Shown here: positions 1-7,494 of the stretch, one piece after another
Layout: each line of letters starts with the position of its first letter
How positions within the stretch are numbered: position 1 is the first letter of the stretch
From: Paludibacter sp.
GTDB taxonomy: Bacteria > Bacteroidota > Bacteroidia > Bacteroidales > Paludibacteraceae
Direction of reading: 5' to 3'
Length of the DNA: 13,326 nt
NCBI GenBank assembly: GCA_028705705.1
Contig: JAQWCZ010000028.1
Span: 1-13,326 of the forward strand
Notes under the pieces: model-generated
What the model was told of the DNA's origin: nothing
The model's input: only the letters and a program-made list of their open reading frames with translations
Database searches by the model: none
Position numbers and translations under genes: made by a program

Positions 1-1
1 C

Positions 2-847
2 ACGATCCACAATGTGAGTAATATCATAATCTTTTGATATCTTTAATGAACCATCCGAATACAAACAACCCCTCCAGGTGTTGTGGTTTGCATTGATAGA
101 ACCACGCAATGTAACAATTACCTTTTTTGCACGGGGAAATTTGCTCATTATCTGGGTGCAAACCGATTCAAATTCAGCAGCATTCACTTCACCACCGGTA
201 TGAGCCACGTCAAAACCTTCCGGTTTAATGCCAAATACTTTTTCAGCATCTTCTTCATTCCCTAATATCACGTCGCAACCGGCAACAAGCGCAGGCATCA
301 CTTCAGAAGCAGATTTCCCGTATTTCCAAAGATTCTTGCGGTAATTCAGATCAGTAGAAACTGTTACTCCCAATTCATTTGCCACCTGAATAGCTTCGAG
401 ACAAGCATCCGCAGCACCTTGTGAAAGGGCAGGTGTTATACCGGTCCAGTGAAACCAATCCGCATCTTTCAGCACTTCACGCCAGTTTAACATCCCCGGT
501 TGGATTTCGGCAATGGATGAATTGGCACGGTCGTACACCACTTTACTGGCACGCGCCACGGCTCCTGTTTCCAGAAAGTAAATACCTACACGTCCACCGC
601 CACGCAGGATGTTTTGTGTGCCAACACCATATTTTCGAAGGTTCATTATACAGGATTCAGCAATGTCGTTCTTAGGTAAACGGGTTACAAATTCGGCAGT
701 CAATCCGTAGTTGGCCAAAGAAACGGCTACGTTGGCTTCGCCACCACCAAAAGTAGCATTAAATTGGGTTGCCTGACTGAAACGTTCGTAGCCCGGTGTG
801 GCCAAACGAAGCATAATTTCTCCAAAGGTTACAATCTTTTTACTCAT
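2..847 (-). CDS. kdgK: 2-dehydro-3-deoxygluconokinase (PfkB family), C-terminus beyond window
   Basis: The frame is open from the ATG at 847 to the window edge (282 codons), so the 3' end is missing. The product starts MSKKIVTFGEIMLRLATPGY and shows the PfkB layout: FGGGEANVAV near residue 45 (sugar-binding signature 1), DLNYRKNLWK near 185, GNEEDAEKVFG near 217, and VTLRG near 262. The cut falls at residues ...HIVDR, just before the expected GAGD catalytic-base motif, so that motif cannot be checked. PfkB enzymes of this type phosphorylate 2-keto-3-deoxygluconate with ATP to give KDPG, the last hexuronate-specific step before aldol cleavage. The gene lies 135 bases downstream of uxaC on the same strand and has a promoter of its own, so it may be read both alone and with uxaC. 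The KdgK assignment rests on family resemblance plus pathway context; another sugar substrate is possible but less likely. Confidence 0.88.
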   Translation of the reverse strand, partial: MSKKIVTFGEIMLRLATPGYERFSQATQFNATFGGGEANVAVSLANYGLTAEFVTRLPKNDIAESCIMNLRKYGVGTQNILRGGGRVGIYFLETGAVARASKVVYDRANSSIAEIQPGMLNWREVLKDADWFHWTGITPALSQGAADACLEAIQVANELGVTVSTDLNYRKNLWKYGKSASEVMPALVAGCDVILGNEEDAEKVFGIKPEGFDVAHTGGEVNAAEFESVCTQIMSKFPRAKKVIVTLRGSINANHNTWRGCLYSDGSLKISKDYDITHIVDR

Positions 848-885
848 TTTCTGTATAAAATAATAAATTTTTAAAATTGGTTGAC

Positions 886-917
886 CAAAAGTAGTACATT
901 ATTTTTTACTGCGCAAA
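886..917 (-). promoter_or_regulatory. Predicted promoter of kdgK
   Basis: On the minus strand, TTTG (917-914) is followed after 20 bases by TACTTTTG (893-886). This matches the Bacteroidetes primary-sigma consensus TTTG-N19/21-TAnnTTTG. Transcription would start near 880, about 33 bases before the kdgK ATG. The TTTG box lies within the right-hand part, in minus orientation, of a palindrome at 915-933, which could therefore be an operator. Confidence 0.5.
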
Positions 918-933
918 AATACGGTGTATTTTT
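915..933. repeat. Palindrome overlapping the kdgK -33 box
   Basis: The arms AAAAATAC (915-922) and GTATTTTT (926-933) form a perfect 8-base inverted repeat around GGT. It lies in the uxaC-kdgK gap on top of the predicted -33 element of kdgK, which suits a repressor site. A weak terminator hairpin for uxaC transcripts is the alternative. It does not resemble the GTGTNCGCACAC boxes near uxaC and lacI. Confidence 0.35.
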
Positions 934-941
934 TTGCTGAA

Positions 942-967
942 GTATTAATTTAATACGAATTTAATAC
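942..967. repeat. AT-rich palindrome and direct repeat downstream of uxaC
   Basis: GTATTAA-T-TTAATAC (942-956) is a perfect palindrome with a single central base, and TTTAATAC recurs 11 bases further on (960-967), about one helical turn. It lies 16 bases beyond the uxaC stop. It may be a regulator site for kdgK or simply AT-rich spacer; there is no GC-rich stem or T-run to make it a good terminator. Confidence 0.25.
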
Positions 968-982
968 TACTATTGTTCAGAT

Positions 983-2389
983 TTAAAAATTAAAAAAAAA
1001 TTTTGCGTTGTAATAGCTGATGTTCTCCACCATTTGTCCGATGAACTCGATTTCCGATTCGGGAAGCAATCCATTTTCTACATCGTTACCGATTAAATTA
1101 CATAAAGTTCTGCGGAAATATTCATGACGCGGGTAAGAGAGGAAGCTTCTGGAATCGGTAAGCATACCGACAAAGCGACTCAATAAACCCAATACTGAAA
1201 GAGTATTCATTTGTTTCTCCATGCCGTCTTTTTGGTCGAGGAACCACCAGCCCGAACCAAACTGAATTTTTCCTGGAACTGTTCCGTCTTGGAAATTACC
1301 GATCATGGTTGCAATCATTTCATTGTCAGCCGGATTGAGATTGTATAATATTGTCTTCGCTAACTTATCATTCGTATCAAGACGGTTTAAGAATTTCGAC
1401 AAAACTTTTGACGTTGAAAAAGTTCCAATTGAGTCGAAACCAGTATCTGGTCCTAATTTATTAAACAAGCGGGTATTATTGTTGCGAATAGCGCCATAGT
1501 GGAATTGTTGTGTCCATCCTTTTTCCCAATCCATTTCAGCAAAAATAACCAGCATCGCGGATTTAAACTTCAAAGTTTCTTCGTGCAACAATTCTTTTCC
1601 GCCGTATATTTTATTGAAAATATTTTTGACTTCTGTTTCAGTATAGTTTTCCGCGTAAAATTCCTCGATACCATGATCAGATAATTTACAACCTAGTTCA
1701 TGAAAGAAATCATGGCGTTTACGTAGCGCTGCAATCATATCATCAAAATTTGCAATGTTTATACCTGAAACCTGAGCTAGTTGCTCAACATAAGCTCGGA
1801 AGTTCATAACATTTTCTACAGCCATCGCTTTATCGGGTCGCCAGGTAGGCAGCATCTTGATTTCGAAACCGTCGTTTTTGGTTTTGATGTGATGTTCTAG
1901 TGAATCTACCGGGTCATCAGTTGTACAAACTGCTTCCACCTTATAATGACGCATCAGATTACGGGCTGAATATTCAGGCGAATTCAATTTTTCGTTGCAG
2001 GCATCGTAAATTTCACGGGCTGTTTTGGGCGATAACAATTTTTCAATTCCGAAAGCAGTTTTCAGTTCAAGATGTGTCCAGTGATACAAAGGATTGCGCA
2101 TGGTATAAGGTACTGTTTCAGCCCATTTTTCAAATTTATTCCAATCGGATGTTTCTTTTCCAGTGATGAATTGCTCATCTACGCCATTGGTACGCATAGC
2201 ACGCCATTTATAATGATCACCCCCCAACCAGGCTTCCGTAATGGTGTTGAACTGGTGATCGTTGGCTACCATGGAAGGAACCAGGTGACAGTGATAATCG
2301 ATTATCGGTTGTTTGACAGCATGTTCGTGATATAACTTCTGAGCTGTAGTAGTCTGCAGTAAAAAGTTTTCATCGAGAAATTTCTTCAT
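983..2389 (-). CDS. uxaC: Glucuronate/galacturonate isomerase
   Basis: Uronate isomerase, the entry step of the cytoplasmic hexuronate pathway: D-glucuronate to D-fructuronate and D-galacturonate to D-tagaturonate. The 468-residue product has almost the same length as E. coli UxaC (about 470) and aligns with it by eye from end to end. Visible landmarks are DYHCHL at 31-36 (metal-binding HxH of the amidohydrolase fold), HYKWRAMRTNGV near 79-90, PLYHWTHLEL near 121-130, TTDDP..SLEHH near 176-187, SWRPDK-like TWRPDK near 202, GALRNNN-like GAIRNNNTR, and LLSRFVGMLTDSRSFLSYPRHEYFRR near the C-terminus (cited in pieces: LLSRFVGMLTDSRSF then LSYPRHEYFRR). The ATG at 2389 is the natural start because MKKFLDENFLLQ matches the family N-terminus. 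It is transcribed divergently from lacI and has a predicted promoter and operator about 150 bases upstream. Confidence 0.97.
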   Translation of the reverse strand: MKKFLDENFLLQTTTAQKLYHEHAVKQPIIDYHCHLVPSMVANDHQFNTITEAWLGGDHYKWRAMRTNGVDEQFITGKETSDWNKFEKWAETVPYTMRNPLYHWTHLELKTAFGIEKLLSPKTAREIYDACNEKLNSPEYSARNLMRHYKVEAVCTTDDPVDSLEHHIKTKNDGFEIKMLPTWRPDKAMAVENVMNFRAYVEQLAQVSGINIANFDDMIAALRKRHDFFHELGCKLSDHGIEEFYAENYTETEVKNIFNKIYGGKELLHEETLKFKSAMLVIFAEMDWEKGWTQQFHYGAIRNNNTRLFNKLGPDTGFDSIGTFSTSKVLSKFLNRLDTNDKLAKTILYNLNPADNEMIATMIGNFQDGTVPGKIQFGSGWWFLDQKDGMEKQMNTLSVLGLLSRFVGMLTDSRSFLSYPRHEYFRRTLCNLIGNDVENGLLPESEIEFIGQMVENISYYNAKFFFNF

Positions 2390-2487
2390 GATTGTATATT
2401 TTAAATTTTTAGATACTAAAACTTACCAATTTAAGGAGTATTTGAGCTCAAGTTGAAAATGTTGATTAATATTTATTTAAAAACATG

Positions 2488-2503
2488 ATAATCAGATATA
2501 TAA
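2488..2503 (+). repeat. 16-base direct repeat, copy 1
   Basis: ATAATCAGATATATAA occurs here and again, identical and in the same orientation, at 2769-2784. Flanking similarity continues loosely (CAT on the left, TAAATTA on the right). This copy lies in the predicted 5' leader of uxaC, while the other lies upstream of the lacI promoter. It could be a regulator site or a remnant of a small duplication. Confidence 0.4.
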
Positions 2504-2533
2504 TATAAATTAGGTGTGATTATCTTCGTTTCC

Positions 2534-2545
2534 GTGTTCGCACAC
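2534..2545. promoter_or_regulatory. Putative LacI-family operator at the uxaC promoter
   Basis: GTGTTCGCACAC is an imperfect palindrome with a central CG, as is usual for LacI/GalR operators. It abuts the predicted uxaC -7 box (TATCTTTG, 2552-2545, minus), sharing one base, so a bound repressor would block transcription initiation. A near-identical box, GTGTACGCACAC, lies just downstream of the lacI promoter. That the neighbouring LacI-type protein binds here is inference. Confidence 0.55.
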
Positions 2546-2574
2546 AAAGATACAAAAAGAATTATAAACACAAA
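2545..2574 (-). promoter_or_regulatory. Predicted promoter of uxaC
   Basis: On the minus strand, TTTG (2574-2571), an 18-base spacer and TATCTTTG (2552-2545) match the Bacteroidetes -33/-7 consensus. Transcription would start near 2540, inside the GTGTTCGCACAC box, leaving a leader of about 150 nt before uxaC. The spacer length equals that of the lacI promoter. Confidence 0.6.
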
Positions 2575-2768
2575 ATAATTACTGTTTTTTCCATAAAATC
2601 TTTCAAAAATGTAAGATAAAGTATGCCTTTCTTCACAAGATATTTTTCGCATACTGTCAACACTACTGACGATTATTTCATTACCGGTTGATATTACATT
2701 ACATGTATATCCATTTTTTTGTTAAATAAACTATTGGAATAAATTTTAATTATTAAAGTAAAAAATTC

Positions 2769-2784
2769 ATAATCAGATATATAA
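2769..2784 (+). repeat. 16-base direct repeat, copy 2
   Basis: Second exact copy of ATAATCAGATATATAA, 281 bases from the first, located 56 bases upstream of the predicted -33 box of lacI. Confidence 0.4.
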
Positions 2785-2839
2785 ATTTAAATTACTATTT
2801 GACTCATCGGTTGTTTTCGAACATGAACAAACAAATTAT

Positions 2840-2869
2840 TTTGTTTTGTGAAAATTAATATTACTTTTG
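2840..2869 (+). promoter_or_regulatory. Predicted promoter of the lacI-type gene
   Basis: TTTG (2840-2843), 18 bases, then TACTTTTG (2862-2869) match the Bacteroidetes primary promoter. The start of transcription would fall near 2875, directly before the GTGTACGCACAC box at 2884-2895, which suggests that the repressor limits its own synthesis. Confidence 0.55.
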
Positions 2870-2883
2870 CTGTGTGTTTTTCT

Positions 2884-2895
2884 GTGTACGCACAC
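2884..2895. promoter_or_regulatory. Putative LacI-family operator at the lacI promoter
   Basis: GTGTACGCACAC matches the uxaC-side box GTGTTCGCACAC at 11 of 12 positions. It is a palindrome except for one base pair and has CG at its centre. It begins about 15 bases after the -7 box, a typical place for a blocking or autoregulatory operator. Confidence 0.55.
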
Positions 2896-3042
2896 GACGA
2901 CTAATTCGTAAAGAAATAAAATGAATATCTGTGAATTAAATAAGCTGAACAATAAAACGAGCATGTAAATATATAAAACCCTAGTTAATGATATACTTCG
3001 CATGTGAGTTTCATAAGGCCTTTAAAAATAAATTGTTTTCGT

Positions 3043-4110
3043 ATGAAAAAAAATGATAAAATCCGTATCAAGGATATAGCAGTCATGGCTGGTGTATCAG
3101 AAGGCACTGTTGATCGGGTATTACACAACAGAGGTGAAGTTTCTCAGAAAAGCCTTGAGGCAGTTGAAAAAATTTTGCATGAAATTGATTATTCTCCAAA
3201 TATTTTAGCCCGTTCTCTTGCATCAAAAAAACAGTATCGATTTGTATGTCTGATACCATCGCATCATTCCGGTGATTACTGGCAGAGCGTTGAAAACGGA
3301 TTTGATCAGGCATCACAGGAATTTTCTCATTATCATGTTGACGTTGAGAAATGCTATTTTGATCAGTACGACCAACATTCTTTTACTGCTGTTTCAAATA
3401 CAGTACTTGAGGATACTCCTGATGCTGTTTTTATTGCGCCTATCTTCAGAGAGGAAACCATTCGATTGACTGATGAATTACACAAACGAAACATTCTGTT
3501 TTCCTTTATAGATTCATTGATTGAAGAGGCTCCATTTCTGACTTATTATGGTCAGCATTCGTCACAAAGTGGTTATATCGGAGCTAAATTACTGACTAAT
3601 TCTTTATTCCCTGATTCTAAAATATTGATAATAAGGACAAAAAGAAAGGGTGAGGCTTATTCAAACCAGACAGTAAACCGGTATAAGGGTTTTGTAAAAT
3701 ACCTGAATGAACAAAAAAATAGTCGTGAATTAATCCATGTAGAGATAACCGACGATAATGAAGAAGCAAATGAATTTATTCTGCAGCAAACATTTGAAAA
3801 TCATTTGGATTTGAAAGCTATAATTACATTTAATTCAAAAGTCTATCGTTTGGCAAAGTTCCTGTCAACAATCAATCGCCACGATGTCTTGTTGCTTGGG
3901 TATGACCTTTTACAGGAAAATATAAACTATTTAAAAAAAGGAGTTATTTCTTATCTTATTGCACAACGCCCCGAAAAACAGGCTTACTTTTCAGTGCGGG
4001 ATATGTGCAATGAACTGATATTTCACAAGAAAATTCAAAAAATCAATTATATGCCCATCGATATTTTGATGAAAGAAAACATCGATTATTACATGGATTT
4101 CAGGGATTAA
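3043..4110 (+). CDS. LacI-family transcriptional repressor, probable hexuronate regulator
   Basis: DNA-binding repressor with an N-terminal helix-turn-helix (about residues 8-30: IRIKDIAVMAGVSEGTVDRV), a hinge helix near NILARSLASKK (about 53-63), and a periplasmic-binding-protein-like sugar-sensing domain filling the rest of the 355 residues. The frame is open from a GTG at 3004, but the ATG at 3043 is preferred: MKKNDKIRIKDIA is the usual start of this family, and the 13 codons before it have no family character. The gene is divergent from uxaC and upstream of uxaB, so control of hexuronate genes is the natural inference; the effector is probably a pathway intermediate, but nothing here shows which. 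It likely binds the paired GTGTNCGCACAC boxes, including one at its own promoter. It ends just before a REP-like hairpin. Confidence 0.9.
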   Translation: MKKNDKIRIKDIAVMAGVSEGTVDRVLHNRGEVSQKSLEAVEKILHEIDYSPNILARSLASKKQYRFVCLIPSHHSGDYWQSVENGFDQASQEFSHYHVDVEKCYFDQYDQHSFTAVSNTVLEDTPDAVFIAPIFREETIRLTDELHKRNILFSFIDSLIEEAPFLTYYGQHSSQSGYIGAKLLTNSLFPDSKILIIRTKRKGEAYSNQTVNRYKGFVKYLNEQKNSRELIHVEITDDNEEANEFILQQTFENHLDLKAIITFNSKVYRLAKFLSTINRHDVLLLGYDLLQENINYLKKGVISYLIAQRPEKQAYFSVRDMCNELIFHKKIQKINYMPIDILMKENIDYYMDFRD

Positions 4111-4138
4111 CCGGCATGTTGGTATATGTGTTATCGTA

Positions 4139-4187
4139 GGGGCGTATCGCATACGCCCCATAAACAAACATAAATCGCATACGCCCC
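4139..4187 (+). repeat. REP-like GC-rich hairpin with a partial second copy
   Basis: GGGGCGTAT (4139-4147), loop CGC and ATACGCCCC (4151-4159) form a perfect 9-base-pair hairpin in otherwise AT-rich DNA. The 14-base segment ATCGCATACGCCCC (4146-4159) is repeated at 4174-4187, as if a second, half copy of the element follows. It starts 29 bases after the lacI stop. GC-rich palindromes of this kind are typical of dispersed REP elements. Here it may also slow or end lacI transcription, although no T-run follows. Confidence 0.6.
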
Positions 4188-4316
4188 GTACACAAAGTAA
4201 CGCACCATGTACAAGGCCATGTCACATATACACACCGAATACAACCAGGTAAATAAAAAAATAAAAACAAGTTTTAGGTATAAACAATTAGGTATTAGTG
4301 ATTTTAAATTTTTTGA

Positions 4317-5810
4317 ATGGAAAGATTAAACAAAAAAACGGCTCAACAGACTCAGGTATATCCTGAGCGAATCATTCAGTTTGGTGAAGGAAACTTTTTA
4401 CGTGCCTTTATCGATTGGATGGTATACCGCATGAACAAGAATGTGGATTTTAACTCCAGTGTGGTGGTGGTTCAACCTCTTCCACAAGGGATGATTGACC
4501 TGTTGAATGAACAAGATGGCTTGTACCACGTGAATTTGCAGGGTATTGATCAGGGTAATATCGTTGATAGTATTGAACTGATTGATGTAATTAGTCGCTC
4601 CTTGAATCCGTATGAACAGTTCGAAGACTATCTGAAACTTGCTGAGAACCCAGATATGCGTTTTATCGTATCGAATACAACTGAGGCGGGTATTGCTTTT
4701 GATCCGAAATGTAAAGTGGATGATGCGCCTGCCAGCTCTTATCCGGGTAAGCTGACTCAGTTGCTATTTCATCGCTTCAAAACATTCAACGGAACATCAG
4801 ATAAAGGGTTTATCATTTTCCCATGTGAATTGATTTTCCACAATGGTGCGGAGTTGAGAAAGTGCATTCATCAGTATATTGAATTGTGGAAACTGGGTAC
4901 TACATTTAAAAACTGGTTCGATACAGCTTGTGGTGTGTATTCAACTTTGGTGGATCGCATCGTGCCGGGATATCCGCGTGAAACGATTGATGAAATTCAG
5001 GAACGCATGCAGTTTGAAGATAAATTAGTGGTGAAGGCCGAAATTTTCCACCTCTTGGTAATTGAAGCTCCAAAAAGCGTGGCCAAAGAATTTCCCGCTG
5101 ATAAAGCAGGTCTGAATGTGTTATTCGTGCCGGATGAGAAACCTTATCACGAACGGAAAGTGACACTGCTGAACGGTCCGCATACCGTGTTGGCTCCGGT
5201 GGGTTATCTGGCCGGACTGAACATTGTCAAGGAATGTCTGCGTGATGATGTGATTTCAAAATATGTGTATATGGTGATGTATAAGGAATTGATTGCCACG
5301 CTCGATTTGCCTCAAAAAGAACTGAAAAAGTTTGCGAATGATGTGGTGGAACGTTTTAATAATCCTTTTGTGCACCATTTTTTGACGAGTATCATGCTAA
5401 ATTCCTTCCCGAAGTTTAAAACACGGGATTTGCCGGGACTGAAAATTTATTTGGAAAGAAAAGGAGAGCTTCCTGCAGGACTGGTATTGGGATTGGCTGC
5501 TATCATCACTTATTATAAGGGAGGAAAAAGAGGAAATACGGATATTGTTCCTAATGATGACAAAGCTATCGTGGATTTATTGAAAATCCTTTGGACAACG
5601 AATAATTTAGAAATGATTGCTCAGTGTGTATTGGCTGCGGACTTTATCTGGGGCGAAAATCTGAATGATATTCCAGGCCTGACAGACAAACTGTCATTTT
5701 ATCTGAAGTTAATTGATGAGTTTGGCATGAAGGAAACGGTCAGGACAATTGTTTCCAAACGTTTTAACTTGTCCGTGAAAATGGATTTTGAATTGCCGCA
5801 TTTTGATTAA
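4317..5810 (+). CDS. uxaB: Tagaturonate reductase (altronate oxidoreductase)
   Basis: Reduces D-tagaturonate to D-altronate with NADH in the galacturonate branch. It is a 497-residue member of the long-chain mannitol dehydrogenase family, close in length to E. coli UxaB (483) and alignable with it throughout. The nucleotide-binding segment is near the N-terminus (YPERIIQFGEGNFLRAF, 15-31). SNTTEAGI near 119-126 and STLVDRI near 209-215 are characteristic. The family's catalytic K-x4-N-x2-H appears as K281, N286 and H289 in ERKVTLLNGPHT. The C-terminal helical domain follows. The gene stands 206 bases after lacI, and no consensus promoter is evident in that gap. It is followed after 21 bases by uxaA, so the two are almost certainly cotranscribed. 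Confidence 0.96.
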   Translation: MERLNKKTAQQTQVYPERIIQFGEGNFLRAFIDWMVYRMNKNVDFNSSVVVVQPLPQGMIDLLNEQDGLYHVNLQGIDQGNIVDSIELIDVISRSLNPYEQFEDYLKLAENPDMRFIVSNTTEAGIAFDPKCKVDDAPASSYPGKLTQLLFHRFKTFNGTSDKGFIIFPCELIFHNGAELRKCIHQYIELWKLGTTFKNWFDTACGVYSTLVDRIVPGYPRETIDEIQERMQFEDKLVVKAEIFHLLVIEAPKSVAKEFPADKAGLNVLFVPDEKPYHERKVTLLNGPHTVLAPVGYLAGLNIVKECLRDDVISKYVYMVMYKELIATLDLPQKELKKFANDVVERFNNPFVHHFLTSIMLNSFPKFKTRDLPGLKIYLERKGELPAGLVLGLAAIITYYKGGKRGNTDIVPNDDKAIVDLLKILWTTNNLEMIAQCVLAADFIWGENLNDIPGLTDKLSFYLKLIDEFGMKETVRTIVSKRFNLSVKMDFELPHFD

Positions 5811-5831
5811 TGTGGTTAAAAACAGATAATA

Positions 5832-7316
5832 ATGAATTTTTTAAAGATAAATAGAGATGATAATGTGGCTGTTGCACTGGAGGATCTTCCGTGTGGTCTG
5901 TCTGTTGTCGTGGATGATAATAATTTAGTACTTAATGCGGATATTCCACGGGGACATAAGTTTGCGATTCGGGATATTGCCGTGAATGAGGATGTTATCA
6001 AGTATGGTTATCCGATCGGGCATGTTGTTGTGTCGTTGAGTGCCGGTGACTGGGTAAACGAAAATACGCTTAAAACAAATCTGGAAGGTGTTCTTGAATA
6101 CACTTATAAGCCTGTAAATGAAATGCCTGAAATTTCAAATTTGAATTATACCTTCAAAGGATACAGGAGAAGTAATGGTGAAGTGGGTATCCGCAACGAG
6201 ATTTGGATTATTCCAACTGTTGGATGTGTAAATGGTACTATTCAGGAGTTAGCGCAACAGATCAAAGAAGAAACGCAACTGGACGGTGTTGATGCGGTGA
6301 TTGCTTATCCACATAATTATGGTTGTTCACAACTGGGCGACGACCATGAGAATACCCGGAAAGTACTTTGCAACATGGTGAAACATCCCAACGCTGGTGG
6401 CGTGCTGGTGGTCGGACTCGGATGTGAAAACAACCAGGTATCAGCATTTAAAGAATTATTAGGTGATTTTGATGAAAATCGCGTGAAATTCATGGAAACA
6501 CAGAAAGTCGAAGATGAAGTGGAAGTCGGGATGGAGTTGCTGCGTGAAATATATGCAGTGGCATCAAAAGATGAAAGGGTAAACATTCCGTTCTCGGAAT
6601 TGAAAGTCGGACTAAAATGTGGTGGCTCGGATGGTTTATCAGGTATTACAGCGAATCCTTTACTGGGTGTATTTTCCGATTTTCTGGTAGCTCAGGGTGG
6701 AACAACGGTATTGACGGAAGTCCCCGAAATGTTTGGGGCAGAAACCATCCTGATGAATCGTTGTGTCAATCGTGAGATGTTCGAAAAAACGGTTTTTCTG
6801 ATCAATGATTTTAAAGAATATTTCATCAAAAACAACCAGCCTGTGTATGAAAATCCTTCACCGGGAAATAAAGCCGGTGGAATTTCGACTTTAGAAGAAA
6901 AATCGCTGGGTTGTACACAGAAATGTGGCAAATCACCGGTAATGGATGTGTTGATGTATGGCGAACGGCTCAAAACCAAAGGTCTGAATCTGCTCAGTTC
7001 TCCCGGAAATGACTTAGTTGCAGCAACTGCACTGGCAGCAAGTGGTTGTCATTTGGTATTGTTTACAACTGGCAGGGGAACACCATTCGGGACCTTTGTG
7101 CCCACGATGAAGATTTCAACCAATACGGCATTATACGAGAAAAAACCAGGCTGGATTGATTTCAATGCTGGTACAATCGTCGAGAATGAATCGATTGAAC
7201 ACGTAAACAAGCGTTTTATTGCATGTATAACAGAAGTAATAAACGGAAGGTATGTCAACAACGAAAAGAAAAATTACAGGGAAATAGCGATTTTTAAAAC
7301 CGGGGTAACATTATAA
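5832..7316 (+). CDS. uxaA: Altronate dehydratase
   Basis: Dehydrates D-altronate to 2-keto-3-deoxy-D-gluconate using an iron-dependent centre. The 494-residue length equals that of E. coli UxaA (495), and the two resemble each other along their whole length. The N-terminal SAF domain (about 1-85) carries DIPRGHKFAIRDIA. The catalytic part has IPTVGCVNG near 137, YGCSQLGDDHENT (C165), GLGCENNQ (C198), CGGSDGLSG (C263), TTVLTEVPEMFGAE near 297, and SLGCTQKCG (C361, C365), with STGRGTP-like TTGRGTPFG near 413. The conserved cysteines are the likely metal ligands. It follows uxaB by 21 bases. The 178-base gap after it holds a large inverted repeat that may separate expression of uxaBA from the downstream genes. 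Confidence 0.97.
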   Translation: MNFLKINRDDNVAVALEDLPCGLSVVVDDNNLVLNADIPRGHKFAIRDIAVNEDVIKYGYPIGHVVVSLSAGDWVNENTLKTNLEGVLEYTYKPVNEMPEISNLNYTFKGYRRSNGEVGIRNEIWIIPTVGCVNGTIQELAQQIKEETQLDGVDAVIAYPHNYGCSQLGDDHENTRKVLCNMVKHPNAGGVLVVGLGCENNQVSAFKELLGDFDENRVKFMETQKVEDEVEVGMELLREIYAVASKDERVNIPFSELKVGLKCGGSDGLSGITANPLLGVFSDFLVAQGGTTVLTEVPEMFGAETILMNRCVNREMFEKTVFLINDFKEYFIKNNQPVYENPSPGNKAGGISTLEEKSLGCTQKCGKSPVMDVLMYGERLKTKGLNLLSSPGNDLVAATALAASGCHLVLFTTGRGTPFGTFVPTMKISTNTALYEKKPGWIDFNAGTIVENESIEHVNKRFIACITEVINGRYVNNEKKNYREIAIFKTGVTL

Positions 7317-7320
7317 TTAA

Positions 7321-7468
7321 ACCACAAAAGGCACAAAAGAAAGACTAAGAAAACACAAAAGTTTTTATGCTATTTTACTTATTACAAAGTATAATTACAT
7401 ATAACCTGAGTGATTTAACTAACATTTCTTTTGTGTTTTCTTAGTCTTTCTTTTGTGCCTTTTGTGGT
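7321..7468. repeat. Inverted-repeat element with 41-base perfect arms
   Basis: The arms at 7321-7361 and 7428-7468 are exact reverse complements over 41 bases, enclosing a 66-base AT-rich loop. Each arm contains the octamer CACAAAAG (or its complement) three times, for example at 7323-7330, 7332-7339 and 7354-7361. The element fills most of the uxaA-uxaE gap. There is no T-run after the stem on either strand, so it is not a standard intrinsic terminator. I see no transposase frame inside and no clear target-site duplication. It could be a MITE-like or REP-like dispersed palindrome. In the operon RNA it would fold into a very stable stem able to affect mRNA decay or read-through. Confidence 0.85.
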
Positions 7469-7494
7469 GAAAAAAAATAATAAAAAATACAACA

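Larger units (their letters stand above)
2390..3042. other. Divergent regulatory spacer between uxaC and lacI
   Basis: This 653-base AT-rich gap holds no credible gene. It contains two outward-facing Bacteroidetes-type promoters, each with a GTGTNCGCACAC box at or just after the predicted transcription start, and two copies of a 16-base AT-rich direct repeat. The boxes lie 144 bases from the uxaC ATG and 147 bases from the preferred lacI ATG, so both genes would have untranslated leaders of about 150-165 nt. In the middle section (about 2580-2768) I see nothing identifiable. Confidence 0.7.

Noticed and set aside
83..675. Plus-strand reading frames over the left end
   Set aside because: They are opposite-strand shadows of kdgK, whose minus-strand frame is open throughout with clear PfkB motifs.
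3004..3042. GTG start extending the lacI-type protein by 13 residues
   Set aside because: The ATG at 3043 begins the typical MKKNDKIRIKDIA N-terminus. The added residues have no family resemblance, and GTG starts are rarer than ATG.
4188..4316. Promoter for the uxaB operon
   Set aside because: AT-rich sequence ending in ATTTTTTG looks promoter-like, but no TTTG-N18/21-TAnnTTTG pair could be placed. Only a weak AGGTAT direct repeat (4276, 4290) is visible.
7321..7468. Long inverted repeat as an intrinsic terminator
   Set aside because: No T-run follows the stem on either strand, and the 66-base loop is much larger than that of a terminator.
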